Below are positions 16,166-25,061 of a stretch of DNA of 64,000 nt, one piece after another (position 1 is the first letter of the stretch; every line of letters begins with the position of its first letter). The notes below the pieces were generated by a model. That model was not told the origin of the DNA. It did no database searches and worked only from the letters and a program-made list of their open reading frames with translations. Both the position numbers and the translations under genes were made by a program. Source of the DNA: VBWE01 sp943372645 (GTDB lineage Bacteria; Bacteroidota; Bacteroidia; Palsa-965); contig CALRZN010000002.1 in the NCBI GenBank assembly GCA_943372645.1, positions 124,001 through 188,000 on the forward strand. Reading direction: 5' to 3'.

Positions 16166-16966
16166 TTACTTGTTTTCGCCGTGTTTCGAAGCGAAGGTCT
16201 GGATGATGCTGAAATTCGCTTCGTCCATACCGTAAGTGAGCGCATCAATACGGGTCGAGAACACGTTGTACATTACGATAGCAAGGGCCGAACCGATGAT
16301 ACCGAATGCGGTGTTCCAGAGAGCTTCCGAGATACCGGTTGCGAGTGCGTTTGCGTCAGGAGCACCTGCTTTTGCAAGCGCCGAGAACGCTTTGATCATA
16401 CCGAATACAGTACCGATAAGACCAACGAGTGTGGATACCGAAGCCATGGTAGAAAGGATAACGAGGTTTTTCGAAAGCATCGGAAGTTCGAGCGCGGTGG
16501 CTTCTTCCTGGTCTTTCTGGATGGCCTGCAGTTTCATTTCTTTGTCCATAGAACCATCGTTTTCAACCATTTTGTATTTCACGAGGCCCGAACGAACTAC
16601 GTTGGCAAGTGAACCACGCTGACGGTCGCATTCTGCAATAGCTTCGTCAACACGGTTGTTTGCAATCAGGCTGCGGATGTTACGCACGAACGAGGCGATG
16701 TTGCCACGGCCGTTTGCACGGAAAATGGTAATGGCACGCTCAATAGAAAAGGTAATTACAATGAGGTTAATACCCATCAGGATAGGTACAATAACACCAC
16801 CGTCATATATCGCACCAAAGGTATTCAGCGGTTTATGTGTAACCGGGTCAACACCGATAGCACCGAACAGGAAATACAGTGCGACACCGATGCCGAAGCA
16901 TACCAACATTGCAAGAATTGTAAAAAGCGATTTGAAGCCGCCATCAGTTTTTCCAGAATTGCTCAT
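16166..16966 (-). CDS. exbB: ExbB/TolQ/MotA-family proton channel protein
   Basis: The 266-aa protein has an extra N-terminal helix (about 15-37), a second helix at about 58-77 and the family core helices around 165-190 (LSTMASVSTLVGLIGTVFGMIKAF) and 205-230 (GISEALWNTAFGIIGSALAIVMYNV). A cytoplasmic domain (about 80-160) carries IASFVRNIRSLIANNRVDEAIAECD. This is the MotA_ExbB topology. It is the first gene of the operon, with a -7 box about 130 nt upstream. It forms the pentameric channel that drives TonB. Confidence 0.92.
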   Translation of the reverse strand: MSNSGKTDGGFKSLFTILAMLVCFGIGVALYFLFGAIGVDPVTHKPLNTFGAIYDGGVIVPILMGINLIVITFSIERAITIFRANGRGNIASFVRNIRSLIANNRVDEAIAECDRQRGSLANVVRSGLVKYKMVENDGSMDKEMKLQAIQKDQEEATALELPMLSKNLVILSTMASVSTLVGLIGTVFGMIKAFSALAKAGAPDANALATGISEALWNTAFGIIGSALAIVMYNVFSTRIDALTYGMDEANFSIIQTFASKHGENK

Positions 16967-17292
16967 AATGGATTTCGTTTTTAGTTTGTATTAGTTAGAC
17001 GTTGCGTTTTGTTTTTGGATGCCCGACCTGGCATCCCCCTGCATCCGGAAAAACGACGAGCAGTAATCTTTCCCCCGTTTACAGGCCGCCAAACATAGCA
17101 AAACTTCCTTAATTGTGAAAGCCGGCAGCGCCGGGAATCCGGGTTTTTACCTCTGAATTCCGAATGTTAGGACGCAAAAAAGGGAAAAAGGCACAAATCT
17201 GCCAACTCATTTTTTGCAAGTGGTTATTTTCTCCTGTAAAGTTGGTCTGATAAAGTCCGCAATTGGCGGGCAAAAACGATGTTTTCAGGGGC
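16967..17292. other. Intergenic region with the exbB promoter
   Basis: This 326-nt stretch separates exbB and the dedA-like gene, both on the minus strand. It holds the exbB leader, the -7 box described below and, next to the dedA stop, a weak CCGC/GCGG hairpin (17257-17269). I see no convincing gene in it. Confidence 0.6.
17090..17119 (-). promoter_or_regulatory. Candidate exbB operon promoter (TTC-N19-TATGTTTG)
   Basis: On the minus strand, TATGTTTG (17097-17090) matches the Bacteroidota -7 consensus TAnnTTTG exactly. A TTC lies 19 nt upstream (17119-17117) where TTG is expected, one mismatch. The predicted start leaves a 5' leader of roughly 115-120 nt before the exbB ATG. Confidence 0.5.
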
Positions 17293-17940
17293 TTACAGCC
17301 GGGTTTTGTCCTGTTTCTGCAGTTTGCGTTCTTTGCGCCACGTCGTGATAACCGGTATTAACGTAATGATAATAAGCCCGATCACAATTTTTTCGAGGTT
17401 TTCGTTCACCCAGGCCACCTGGCCGAGAAAATATCCGAGCGTAGCCAGCGTGCCGATCCACAGCACCGCTCCCACCACATTATAGACCATAAATTTTTTG
17501 AAATCAATGGCAATTACGCCCGCAAGAATAGGTGCAAAAGTGCGGATAATGGGCAGAAAACGGCCCATTACCAATGCCTTTCCGCCGTGGCGTTCGTAAA
17601 AACTGCGGGTTACTTCGATGTATTTTTTCTTGAAAATCCAGGAATCATCGCGCTTGAAAAGCGCGGGACCGACCCGCTTACCGAACCAGTAACCCGTCAT
17701 ATTGCCCAATGTGGCGGCGGCCACCAGCAGCAAAATCAAAACAAAAATATTTATGCCGATCAGGTCCGGGCGGGTGCGGCACAACAGACCTGCAATAAAC
17801 ATGAGCGAATCACCCGGCAGGAAAAAACCGATGAGCAATCCCGTTTCTGCAAACACCACCACCAGCAGGAGCGCAACACCGCCCACGCGGATGATGGACT
17901 CCGGATTGGTCAGGTCTTTCAGAAATTCCCAGGTTTCCAT
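17293..17940 (-). CDS. DedA/VTT-family membrane protein
   Basis: The 215-aa protein has several transmembrane helices and the DedA signatures: FAETGLLIGFFLPGDSLMFIAGLL near the N-terminus (the re-entrant loop with E and PGD), GNMTGYWFGKRVGP, and the basic GRFLPIIRTFAPILAGV motif. Family members act in undecaprenyl-phosphate or phosphatidylethanolamine recycling and membrane homeostasis. The length is typical. It lies 61 nt after the symporter gene, with an imperfect hairpin between them, so it may be read through from the nuo-symporter transcript or have its own promoter. Confidence 0.88.
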   Translation of the reverse strand: METWEFLKDLTNPESIIRVGGVALLLVVVFAETGLLIGFFLPGDSLMFIAGLLCRTRPDLIGINIFVLILLLVAAATLGNMTGYWFGKRVGPALFKRDDSWIFKKKYIEVTRSFYERHGGKALVMGRFLPIIRTFAPILAGVIAIDFKKFMVYNVVGAVLWIGTLATLGYFLGQVAWVNENLEKIVIGLIIITLIPVITTWRKERKLQKQDKTRL

Positions 17941-17962
17941 AGTTGTGTTTTTAGCGCTGATG

Positions 17963-17985
17963 AACCGGGAACTGTTGTTCCGGTT
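17963..17985. other. Imperfect hairpin between symporter and dedA genes
   Basis: AACCGGGAAC and GTTCCGGTT pair around a TGTT loop with one bulged base. There is no T-run in the minus direction, so it is a poor terminator. It may stabilise or attenuate the transcript leading into dedA. Confidence 0.35.
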
Positions 17986-18001
17986 TAATTACAGAAACAA
18001 C

Positions 18002-19306
18002 TCAGGTTGTTTTTAGTTCGCCTTCCCAGCGCGAAACCACGGCGGTGGCTACGGCGTTTCCGGCCACGTTGGTTGCCGAACGGCCCATATCGAGCAGCCA
18101 GTCAACCGCGAGAATGATGGACAATCCTTCTTCCGGGATATTAAATGCGGCCATCATACCGGCAATAACCACAAGCGATGCACGCGGCACGCCGGCCAGG
18201 CCTTTGCTGCTGACGAGCAACATAAGCAGCATGGTAATCTGCTGCCCGAAGGAAAGATCAATGTGATACGCCTGCGCCATGGCCACCGTTGCAAACGTCA
18301 TGTACATGATGGAACCGTCGAGGTTAAACGAATACCCGAGCGGAAGCACAAACCCAATGATGCGGTTGGAACAACCAAATTTTTCGAGCGCTTCGATCGT
18401 TTTGGGCATGGCGGCTTCGGAACTGGCGGTACCAAAGGCGATGGACATGGGCGGCAAAATGAGGCGGTAGAGTTTCCACACGTTGATGCGCAGGAAGAAA
18501 CAGATGAGCGGAAGAATGACGAACATAAAAATGATGAGTCCGCCGAGGAATGAAAGAATGAGGCTGACATACCCGCCCAACACGCCCAGTCCGAATTTGG
18601 TGATTACCGCAGCCACCGCACCGAACACAGCCAGCGGCGCCACATACATCACGTAGCCGGTTACTTTAAGCATAACGTGTGCAATGGCATCGAAAAATTT
18701 GATGATGATTTCGCCTTTTTCTTTCAGCGCGGCTGTTCCTGCTGCAAACAGGATGGTGAAAACGATGATGGGTAATATTTCGTTTTTCGACATGGCCTCG
18801 ATGATGTTGTGCGGGAAAATGCCCATCACAAATTTTTCGAGGTTGAATGGTGTAGGCTCTACAATTTTGCCGCAGGCGTGTGCAATGTCGAGCGATTTGC
18901 CGGGCTCCACGATGTTAACGATGAGCAGGCCGAGCGAAAGCGCGAGGAGTGTGGCGAATGTAAAATAGAGCAGTGTTTTTCCGCCGATGCGGCCCACCGC
19001 TTTAAAATCGCCCACCTTGGCCATGCCCACCAGCAGCAGCGAAAACACGAGCGGCGCAACGATTACTTTAATGAGGCTGAGGAAAATTTTGCTCCAGATG
19101 GAAAACTTGGCGGCTACAAATTCGTGTACGCGCGTATCGAGGTGTTTCGGGCAGGCCGCTTTCAGTTTCGCATCGTAACTGTGCTGAACTGCTTCGTTTG
19201 CCTGCAGATTACTCTCGATGTTTTCGTAGGCGTACCAGCCCGCAAGAACGCCCAGCAGCATGCCGACAAAAATCCAGAACGACAGGCTCCTGATGCTGAT
19301 CTTCAT
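18002..19306 (-). CDS. Dicarboxylate/amino acid:cation symporter (DAACS)
   Basis: The 434-aa protein has eight helices plus re-entrant hairpins, typical of the GltPh/DctA family. Diagnostic regions are FGTASSEAAMPKTIEAL (HP1), YSFNLDGSIMYM (NMDGT-like), SKGLAGVPRASLVV (HP2), and WLLDMGRSATNVAGN in helix 8. Aligned by eye to GltPh, the helix-8 Asp and Arg that bind the amino-acid groups are present, so glutamate or aspartate is the more likely substrate. The position of the sodium-site Asp405 is Asn (VAGNAVA). It starts 11 nt after the nuoN stop codon, so it is probably co-transcribed with complex I. The extracellular loop after helix 1 is long and has two Cys. Confidence 0.85.
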   Translation of the reverse strand: MKISIRSLSFWIFVGMLLGVLAGWYAYENIESNLQANEAVQHSYDAKLKAACPKHLDTRVHEFVAAKFSIWSKIFLSLIKVIVAPLVFSLLLVGMAKVGDFKAVGRIGGKTLLYFTFATLLALSLGLLIVNIVEPGKSLDIAHACGKIVEPTPFNLEKFVMGIFPHNIIEAMSKNEILPIIVFTILFAAGTAALKEKGEIIIKFFDAIAHVMLKVTGYVMYVAPLAVFGAVAAVITKFGLGVLGGYVSLILSFLGGLIIFMFVILPLICFFLRINVWKLYRLILPPMSIAFGTASSEAAMPKTIEALEKFGCSNRIIGFVLPLGYSFNLDGSIMYMTFATVAMAQAYHIDLSFGQQITMLLMLLVSSKGLAGVPRASLVVIAGMMAAFNIPEEGLSIILAVDWLLDMGRSATNVAGNAVATAVVSRWEGELKTT

Positions 19307-19317
19307 TTGTTACGCGT

Positions 19318-20712
19318 TTAAGGCTGCAGGTTCAGCAGCAGGTCGGGCATGATACCGATTACAATGATGCCGAGCGCGGTGATGAACAGCAGCAGTTGCT
19401 GCAGGTCGTTTGCCGCAGGTGCACTTTTCGCATCGGCCGGGGCTTCGCGGAAGTACATGGCAATGATGATGCGGAAATAATAATACAGGCCGATGAGCGA
19501 ACCGATGATACCGATTACCGCCAGCCACGCATGCCCTGTTTTGAATGCCTGCATGAACAGGTAGTACTTACCGAAGAAACCGGCCGTTACCGGGATACCG
19601 GCAAGCGACAGGAGCGCAAGCGTGAGTGTGAATGCGAGCAGCGGGCTGCGTTTGCCGAGTCCGTTAAACCGTTCGATGGTGTCGTCGCCGCTGTGGTTCT
19701 GAATGATCTGCAGCACCACGAACGCCGCAAGCGAAGCGAGCGAATACGCCGCCGCATAAAACATCACACCCTTGAGGGAACCGGTTACTACGGCAATGAG
19801 CAGGAAACCGGCGTGTGAAATGCTTGAAAAAGCAAGCAGGCGTTTTACGTTGTTCTGGTTTACGGCCATTACGTTACCGACAATGATGGTAAGTCCTGCG
19901 CAGCAGGCCAGCAGCGGTGCCCAGAACTCATAATCTTTGATGAGGATGGACGAACCGAAGAGGCGTGCGAAACCGGAAATGGCTGCGGTTTTTACCACGG
20001 TTGACATGAACGCGGTAACGTTGGTGTGCGCTCCCTGGTACACATCAGGCGCCCAGAAGTGGAACGGCGATGCTGAAATTTTGAAGAGCAGACCCACGAG
20101 TAACATTACGATACCGGCGTGGAAAATGCCGCCCATGCCTGTTTTGCTGCTGTTTACAAATGTGGCCAGTTCGCCAAGATCGAATGTGCCGGTTGCGCCA
20201 TAGATGAGTGCGATACCGAAGAGCAGGAAACCGGTGGCAAATGCGCCCATCAGGAAATATTTGAGGGCGGCTTCGTTTGATGCGAGGTTGTCTTTGCGGC
20301 TTCCGGCCATTACATACAGCGGAATCGAAAGCATTTCAACGCCAAGGAACAGCATCACCATGTTGCTGTAACAGGTGAGGATTACTGCGCCGGTAAGCGC
20401 AAACAGCATGAGCGCATAGTGATCGGTCCTGGTTGTTTCGTCTTTGAAATACCCCTGTGCCGAAAGCAGCCAGAGCAGTGCGGTGATGATGATCACCGAC
20501 GACATCATGATGGCAAACGGATCGAAGCTGATCATGTTTTTCATGAGCGCAGTCCATTGCGACGCGTCATCGTACCATACGTAGCTGATTGCTGTTGCTG
20601 CAGCACCCGCGAGGCCGATGAGCACGAGCGGGTAAAGGATTTTGCGGAATCGGAATAACTCGGCCAACAGTGCCAGTACTCCCAGTCCCGATAAAACGAT
20701 TATTGCCTTCAT
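19318..20712 (-). CDS. nuoN: NADH-quinone oxidoreductase subunit N
   Basis: The 464-aa antiporter-like membrane subunit has about fourteen helices. The proton-translocation core MLFLGVEMLSIPLYVMAG carries the conserved Glu in helix 5, and a Lys lies in ISASPFHFWAPDVYQGA. Its length is normal. It is the last gene of the operon, 55 nt after nuoM. It contributes one of the proton channels of complex I. Confidence 0.95.
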   Translation of the reverse strand: MKAIIVLSGLGVLALLAELFRFRKILYPLVLIGLAGAAATAISYVWYDDASQWTALMKNMISFDPFAIMMSSVIIITALLWLLSAQGYFKDETTRTDHYALMLFALTGAVILTCYSNMVMLFLGVEMLSIPLYVMAGSRKDNLASNEAALKYFLMGAFATGFLLFGIALIYGATGTFDLGELATFVNSSKTGMGGIFHAGIVMLLVGLLFKISASPFHFWAPDVYQGAHTNVTAFMSTVVKTAAISGFARLFGSSILIKDYEFWAPLLACCAGLTIIVGNVMAVNQNNVKRLLAFSSISHAGFLLIAVVTGSLKGVMFYAAAYSLASLAAFVVLQIIQNHSGDDTIERFNGLGKRSPLLAFTLTLALLSLAGIPVTAGFFGKYYLFMQAFKTGHAWLAVIGIIGSLIGLYYYFRIIIAMYFREAPADAKSAPAANDLQQLLLFITALGIIVIGIMPDLLLNLQP

Positions 20713-20767
20713 ATTTACTTCTGAATGTATGGGCCAGCGGCCTGACTATTTTTTTTGTTCGCGTTGT

Positions 20768-22231
20768 TTAAATTCCTGCTTTGATGCTGCCGATCAAGTC
20801 GAGTACAGCCGGTTCCGCCACATCGAGCAGCGGTTTCGGATATACACCGAGAATGAGAATAGCAGCAGCAATTACAAACAGCACCGTTTTTTCGTGTGCC
20901 TGCAGTGCTGTAAATCCGTTGGTGATGCTGTTTGTGTTTCCGAGCATAACGGCCTGGTAGCTGCGCAGCATGTACACCGCACCGAGAATGATGGTGAGGC
21001 CTGCAAAAGCCGCCATCCATGCACCGTACTGGTACACGCCGTTAATGAGCAGGAATTCACCCACAAAGCCGTTGGTGAGCGGCAGGGCCACGGCACCGAG
21101 CAATACGATGAGGTAAAGCACGGCAAACTGCGGGTTCACGTTGCGTATGCCGCCGAGGCTCGCCAGTTCGCGGGTGCCGGTGCGGGACGAAACAATGTCA
21201 ACGATGAGGAACAGGCCCACCACGTTTACACCGTGGCTGAGCATCTGCATTACCGCACCTTCTACGCCCTGCACATTGAAAGCAAAAATACCTGCAGCGA
21301 TGAGGCCGACGTGTGCTATTGAAGAATAAGCGATGAGGCGTTTAAAATCTTTCTGCACAATGGCCATGCACGAGGCATATACGATGCTGATTACACACAG
21401 CACCATGGCTACCATGCCCCATTTGTCTACCGCTTTCGGGGTCATGGGCATGAGCCAGAAGAGCAGCCCGAAAGTTCCCATTTTCAGCATGATACCCGAA
21501 AGCAGCATGGTGCCGGAAGTGGGCGCAGAAACGTACGTATCCGGCTGCCAGGTGTGGAACGGGAAGATCGGCATTTTGATGGCGAAGGCGAGGAACATGG
21601 CCCAGAACACCATGGACTGTTGTCCAACGGTGAGCGACTGTCCGCCCGCAACCAGGTTTTCCCAGGCCCAGGAATTTTCCGGTGAATGGTAGTAGAGGTA
21701 AATCAAACCGGCGAGCATGAACAAGCTGCCGAAGAGTGTGTAGATGAAAAACTTGAAGGTGATTTTGCCCACGTCTTTGCCTTCGCCCCACATGAGGCAG
21801 ATGAACCAGATGGGGATGAGTGCCAGTTCCCAGAAGATGTAGAACAGGAATCCGTCATGCGCCACAAATACGCCCACGAGCGCCATCTGCATAAACAGGA
21901 TGAGGCTGTAAAACAGCGACGGGTTTTTGTGTTCGCGGCCGAATGAGCTGAGAATGATGAGCGGCGTGAGGAATGTGGTAAGCATCACCAGCAGCAACGC
22001 AATGCCGTTCAGTTCGAGGTGGAAGTTGATGCCGAACGCAGTAATCCACGGCGTAAGCATAAACAGGTTGCTGTCGTCCGGGTTCTGCCGGTACATGTAA
22101 AACACCACCAGCGATAAGAGAAACTCGAGCACGGTGGCCCCGAGTGCAATGCGTTTTGCACCCGCTCCTTTTACAAAGAGGGTTAAAATTCCTGCCAGCA
22201 GGGGCAGACCGATTAATAATGCTGTAATCAT
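20768..22231 (-). CDS. nuoM: NADH-quinone oxidoreductase subunit M
   Basis: The 487-aa Mrp-type antiporter subunit contains FYIFWELALIPIWFICLMWG (helix 5 Glu), AIKMPIFPFHTWQPDTYVSAP (helix 7 Lys region) and KDFKRLIAYSSIAHVGLIAAG. It is separated from nuoL by a 58-nt gap holding a nested palindrome. It acts in proton pumping. Confidence 0.95.
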   Translation of the reverse strand: MITALLIGLPLLAGILTLFVKGAGAKRIALGATVLEFLLSLVVFYMYRQNPDDSNLFMLTPWITAFGINFHLELNGIALLLVMLTTFLTPLIILSSFGREHKNPSLFYSLILFMQMALVGVFVAHDGFLFYIFWELALIPIWFICLMWGEGKDVGKITFKFFIYTLFGSLFMLAGLIYLYYHSPENSWAWENLVAGGQSLTVGQQSMVFWAMFLAFAIKMPIFPFHTWQPDTYVSAPTSGTMLLSGIMLKMGTFGLLFWLMPMTPKAVDKWGMVAMVLCVISIVYASCMAIVQKDFKRLIAYSSIAHVGLIAAGIFAFNVQGVEGAVMQMLSHGVNVVGLFLIVDIVSSRTGTRELASLGGIRNVNPQFAVLYLIVLLGAVALPLTNGFVGEFLLINGVYQYGAWMAAFAGLTIILGAVYMLRSYQAVMLGNTNSITNGFTALQAHEKTVLFVIAAAILILGVYPKPLLDVAEPAVLDLIGSIKAGI

Positions 22232-22246
22232 ATTTTTATACTACTG

Positions 22247-22282
22247 TGCCGCATTTCCCGATAGTTATCGGGATAAGCGGCA
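22247..22282. repeat. Nested palindrome between nuoL and nuoM
   Basis: The inner palindrome CCCGATAGTTATCGGG (22257-22272) sits inside an outer TGCCGC/GCGGCA stem (22247-22252 and 22277-22282). The same core, CCGATAGCTATCGG, recurs at 58541-58558. Here it lies within an operon, so it may act as an mRNA stem-loop that tunes nuoL versus nuoM expression, or it may simply be an interspersed repeat. Confidence 0.7.
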
Positions 22283-22289
22283 TCGTTTT

Positions 22290-24173
22290 TTACCACAGTT
22301 TTATCAGACCAATTGCAATTGCACCGAGCACCATTGCGAGCACGTAAAAACTCACGCTGCCCGATTGTGCGTATTTGCCTACGGAACTCACCCATTTTAC
22401 GCCTGCACCAACGCCGTTTACTACGCCGTCAATAATCTGCAGTTCAACAATCTGGTAGAATTTTTCGGAAATCCAGTCGAGCGGTTTGCGGATGAGTGTG
22501 TCGTAAATTTCATCCACAAAATATTTGTTGTAGATGAGACGCTGCACCGGGTTCAGTTGTTCTTCTTTTTCTGCCGGCAGGCGGCCTTCTTTAACATAAG
22601 CGCGGTATGCTGCGTAAATGGAAACGCCAACTACAAACAGTGTTAATACCAGCAGCGCCCATTCGGTATCGGTGCTCAGTGTAAGAATATCGCCGAAGCC
22701 GAGGAAATGGTGCAGCCAGTGTGCATCGTGTGCAAATAGGTGCGGAATACCGATGAAACCACCGATTACTGAAAGTACCGCAAGCACCATAAGCGGAATA
22801 GTCATGCTTTTCGGTGATTCGTGGAGGTGGTGCTCCTGTTCGTGTGTGCCGCGGAATTTACCTTTGAACGTCAGGAAATAGAGGCGGAACATGTAGAAGG
22901 CTGTCATTACCGAAGCGATGATACCCGCGATCCAGTAAACCGGGTTGTGTTCGTACGCGTGAGCGAGGATTTCATCTTTTGAGAAGAAGCCCGATAATAC
23001 AGGAATGCCGGAAATGGCCAGTGTGCCGATTAAAAACGTTGCATGTGTAATCGGAATTTTTTTCGCGAGGCCGCCCATGCGGCGGATATCCTGCTCACCG
23101 CTCATGGCGTGTATTACACTGCCTGCGCCGAGGAACAGGAGCGCTTTGAAAAACGCGTGCGTGGTAACGTGAAACACCGCGCCGGTGGTTGCTCCCACAC
23201 CAAGTGCGAGGAACATAAGGCCGAGCTGGCTCACGGTAGAGTATGCGAGTACTTTTTTAATGTCGTTCTGGAACAGGCCGATGGTTGCGGCAAAAATGGC
23301 GGTGAGTGCACCCACAATCGCAACGGTTTCCATCGCCATCGGTGCCATGGTGTAAACCACCTGCGAACGGGCAATCATGTAAATACCTGCTGTAACCATT
23401 GTTGCGGCGTGAATGAGTGCCGAAACCGGGGTTGGACCGGCCATCGCGTCGGGCAGCCAGGTGAACAGCGGAATCTGCGCGCTTTTGCCGCAGGCGCCGA
23501 TGAACAGCAGCAGGGCCGCAAGTTCCATGGTGCCGTGGTTGCTGCGGCCTACCGCGCTCACTTTATCCAGCACACCGCCATCGGCGAAGCTGAGTGAATC
23601 AACCGTTACAAAAAGGAGAATGATACCGAGCAGGAAACCGAGGTCGCCGATGCGGTTCATGATGAATGCTTTCTTGGCGGCGTTGTTGTAAGCGGTGTTC
23701 TTAAACCAGAAGCCGATGAGCAGGTACGAACACAGTCCCACACCTTCCCAGCCTACGAACATGAGTACGTAGTTGCTGCCCATAACGAGCAGGAGCATGA
23801 AGAAGATAAACAGGTTGAGATACGCGAAGAAGCGGTGGAAGCCTTCGTCATCGTGCATGTACCCGGTAGAATACACGTGAATTAAAAACCCGATACCAGT
23901 GATGATAAGCAGGAACAGGCACGTAAGCGGATCGATGATGAATGAAAAATCGAGGTGCAGCGATCCGGCCGAGAACCAGTCGAACACTTTAACGATGTAT
24001 TTATCGCCTTCGTGAACGTTGGTGAAAATGAGTACCGACATCACAAACGCGGCAAGAACAGATCCGCTGCCGAGGAGGCCGATGAGCGATTTGGAAAGTT
24101 TTTTACCCCCGAAACCGATGATCGTAAAGCCGATCAGCGGAAGAAGCGGTATTAACCATGCGTATTGAATCAT
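22290..24173 (-). CDS. nuoL: NADH-quinone oxidoreductase subunit L
   Basis: The 627-aa subunit has about sixteen helices, FVGWEGVGLCSYLLIGFWF (helix 5 Glu), PLFTWLPDAMAGPTPVSALIHAATMVTAGIY and KKVLAYSTVSQLGLM, and a long C-terminal amphipathic arm followed by a final helix (VLAMVLGAIAIGLIKLW). The arm spans NuoM and NuoN in known structures. The length fits the family. Confidence 0.95.
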   Translation of the reverse strand: MIQYAWLIPLLPLIGFTIIGFGGKKLSKSLIGLLGSGSVLAAFVMSVLIFTNVHEGDKYIVKVFDWFSAGSLHLDFSFIIDPLTCLFLLIITGIGFLIHVYSTGYMHDDEGFHRFFAYLNLFIFFMLLLVMGSNYVLMFVGWEGVGLCSYLLIGFWFKNTAYNNAAKKAFIMNRIGDLGFLLGIILLFVTVDSLSFADGGVLDKVSAVGRSNHGTMELAALLLFIGACGKSAQIPLFTWLPDAMAGPTPVSALIHAATMVTAGIYMIARSQVVYTMAPMAMETVAIVGALTAIFAATIGLFQNDIKKVLAYSTVSQLGLMFLALGVGATTGAVFHVTTHAFFKALLFLGAGSVIHAMSGEQDIRRMGGLAKKIPITHATFLIGTLAISGIPVLSGFFSKDEILAHAYEHNPVYWIAGIIASVMTAFYMFRLYFLTFKGKFRGTHEQEHHLHESPKSMTIPLMVLAVLSVIGGFIGIPHLFAHDAHWLHHFLGFGDILTLSTDTEWALLVLTLFVVGVSIYAAYRAYVKEGRLPAEKEEQLNPVQRLIYNKYFVDEIYDTLIRKPLDWISEKFYQIVELQIIDGVVNGVGAGVKWVSSVGKYAQSGSVSFYVLAMVLGAIAIGLIKLW

Positions 24174-24196
24174 ACTACCTTATGCTTTAGTTGCAG

Positions 24197-24511
24197 TTAC
24201 CATTTCAGTTTGTTCAGGAAATCCACATCGGTGGTGCGGATGTTCCGGTAGATCATAATCAGGATGGCGAGGCCCACGGCGACTTCCGCAGCGGCAACGG
24301 CCATGATGAAGAATACGAAAACCTGTGCTTTCGGATCGTTGTGATAGGTGGAGAACGCGGCCAGCAGCAGGTTCACTGCGTTGAGCATGAGTTCAACCGA
24401 CATGAGGATAACAATGGCGTTGCGGCGGAACAGCACACCAAGCACGCCTACGGAAAACAGCAGCGCGCTGAGGGTGATGTACCATTCGATCGGGATAACC
24501 TGTGTTGACAT
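24197..24511 (-). CDS. nuoK: NADH-quinone oxidoreductase subunit K
   Basis: The 104-aa protein has three helices and conserved membrane glutamates: VILMSVELMLNAVNLLLAAF and AVAAAEVAVGLAILIMIYR carry the two Glu residues that are part of the E-channel. The gap to nuoL is 23 nt and to nuoJ 9 nt. Confidence 0.95.
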   Translation of the reverse strand: MSTQVIPIEWYITLSALLFSVGVLGVLFRRNAIVILMSVELMLNAVNLLLAAFSTYHNDPKAQVFVFFIMAVAAAEVAVGLAILIMIYRNIRTTDVDFLNKLKW

Positions 24512-24520
24512 AGTCTCTTT

Positions 24521-25039
24521 TTATTTACTGCTTTTTTTACCGAGAAGAACCGCTCCCACCATGGCAGCGAGGAACAGGGCCGACGAAAGTTCGAACGGCA
24601 CGAGGAACTCATCGAATAAGGTTGCGCCGAGGCGATTCACCAGCCCGATGTTAACATCCATTCCTTTTGCATCCGGCATCGGCATGGTATCGGCCGCACG
24701 TAATGCACCAACCAGCGTGATGCAGAAAATTCCACCTGCAATTACGGCTACTATTTTTTCCCAGGCCGGGCGCGTAGGCTCGGTTTCTTTATTCAGGTTG
24801 AGCAGCATCACCACGAACAGGAACAGTACCATGATGGCGCCTGCATAAACGATGATGTGCACCGCCGCCAGGAACTGTGCATTCAGTAATACATAATGTC
24901 CGGCGATGGCGAAAAAACAAACGATCAGCAGCAGTACGTTGCGGATCGGGTTGGCGTTCAGCACCACCATAAGTCCGCTGAGCAATGCCACAGCAGAAAG
25001 GATGAGGAACAGAACATGGGTAAGCGTGAGATGCTGCAT
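24521..25039 (-). CDS. nuoJ: NADH-quinone oxidoreductase subunit J
   Basis: The 172-aa protein has five helices. QFLAAVHIIVYAGAIMVLFLFVVMLLNL is the typical helix 3 region whose pi-bulge takes part in coupling. It lies 22 nt after nuoI. Confidence 0.95.
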   Translation of the reverse strand: MQHLTLTHVLFLILSAVALLSGLMVVLNANPIRNVLLLIVCFFAIAGHYVLLNAQFLAAVHIIVYAGAIMVLFLFVVMLLNLNKETEPTRPAWEKIVAVIAGGIFCITLVGALRAADTMPMPDAKGMDVNIGLVNRLGATLFDEFLVPFELSSALFLAAMVGAVLLGKKSSK

Positions 25040-25061
25040 ACGAATGATGTCGCGTTATATT

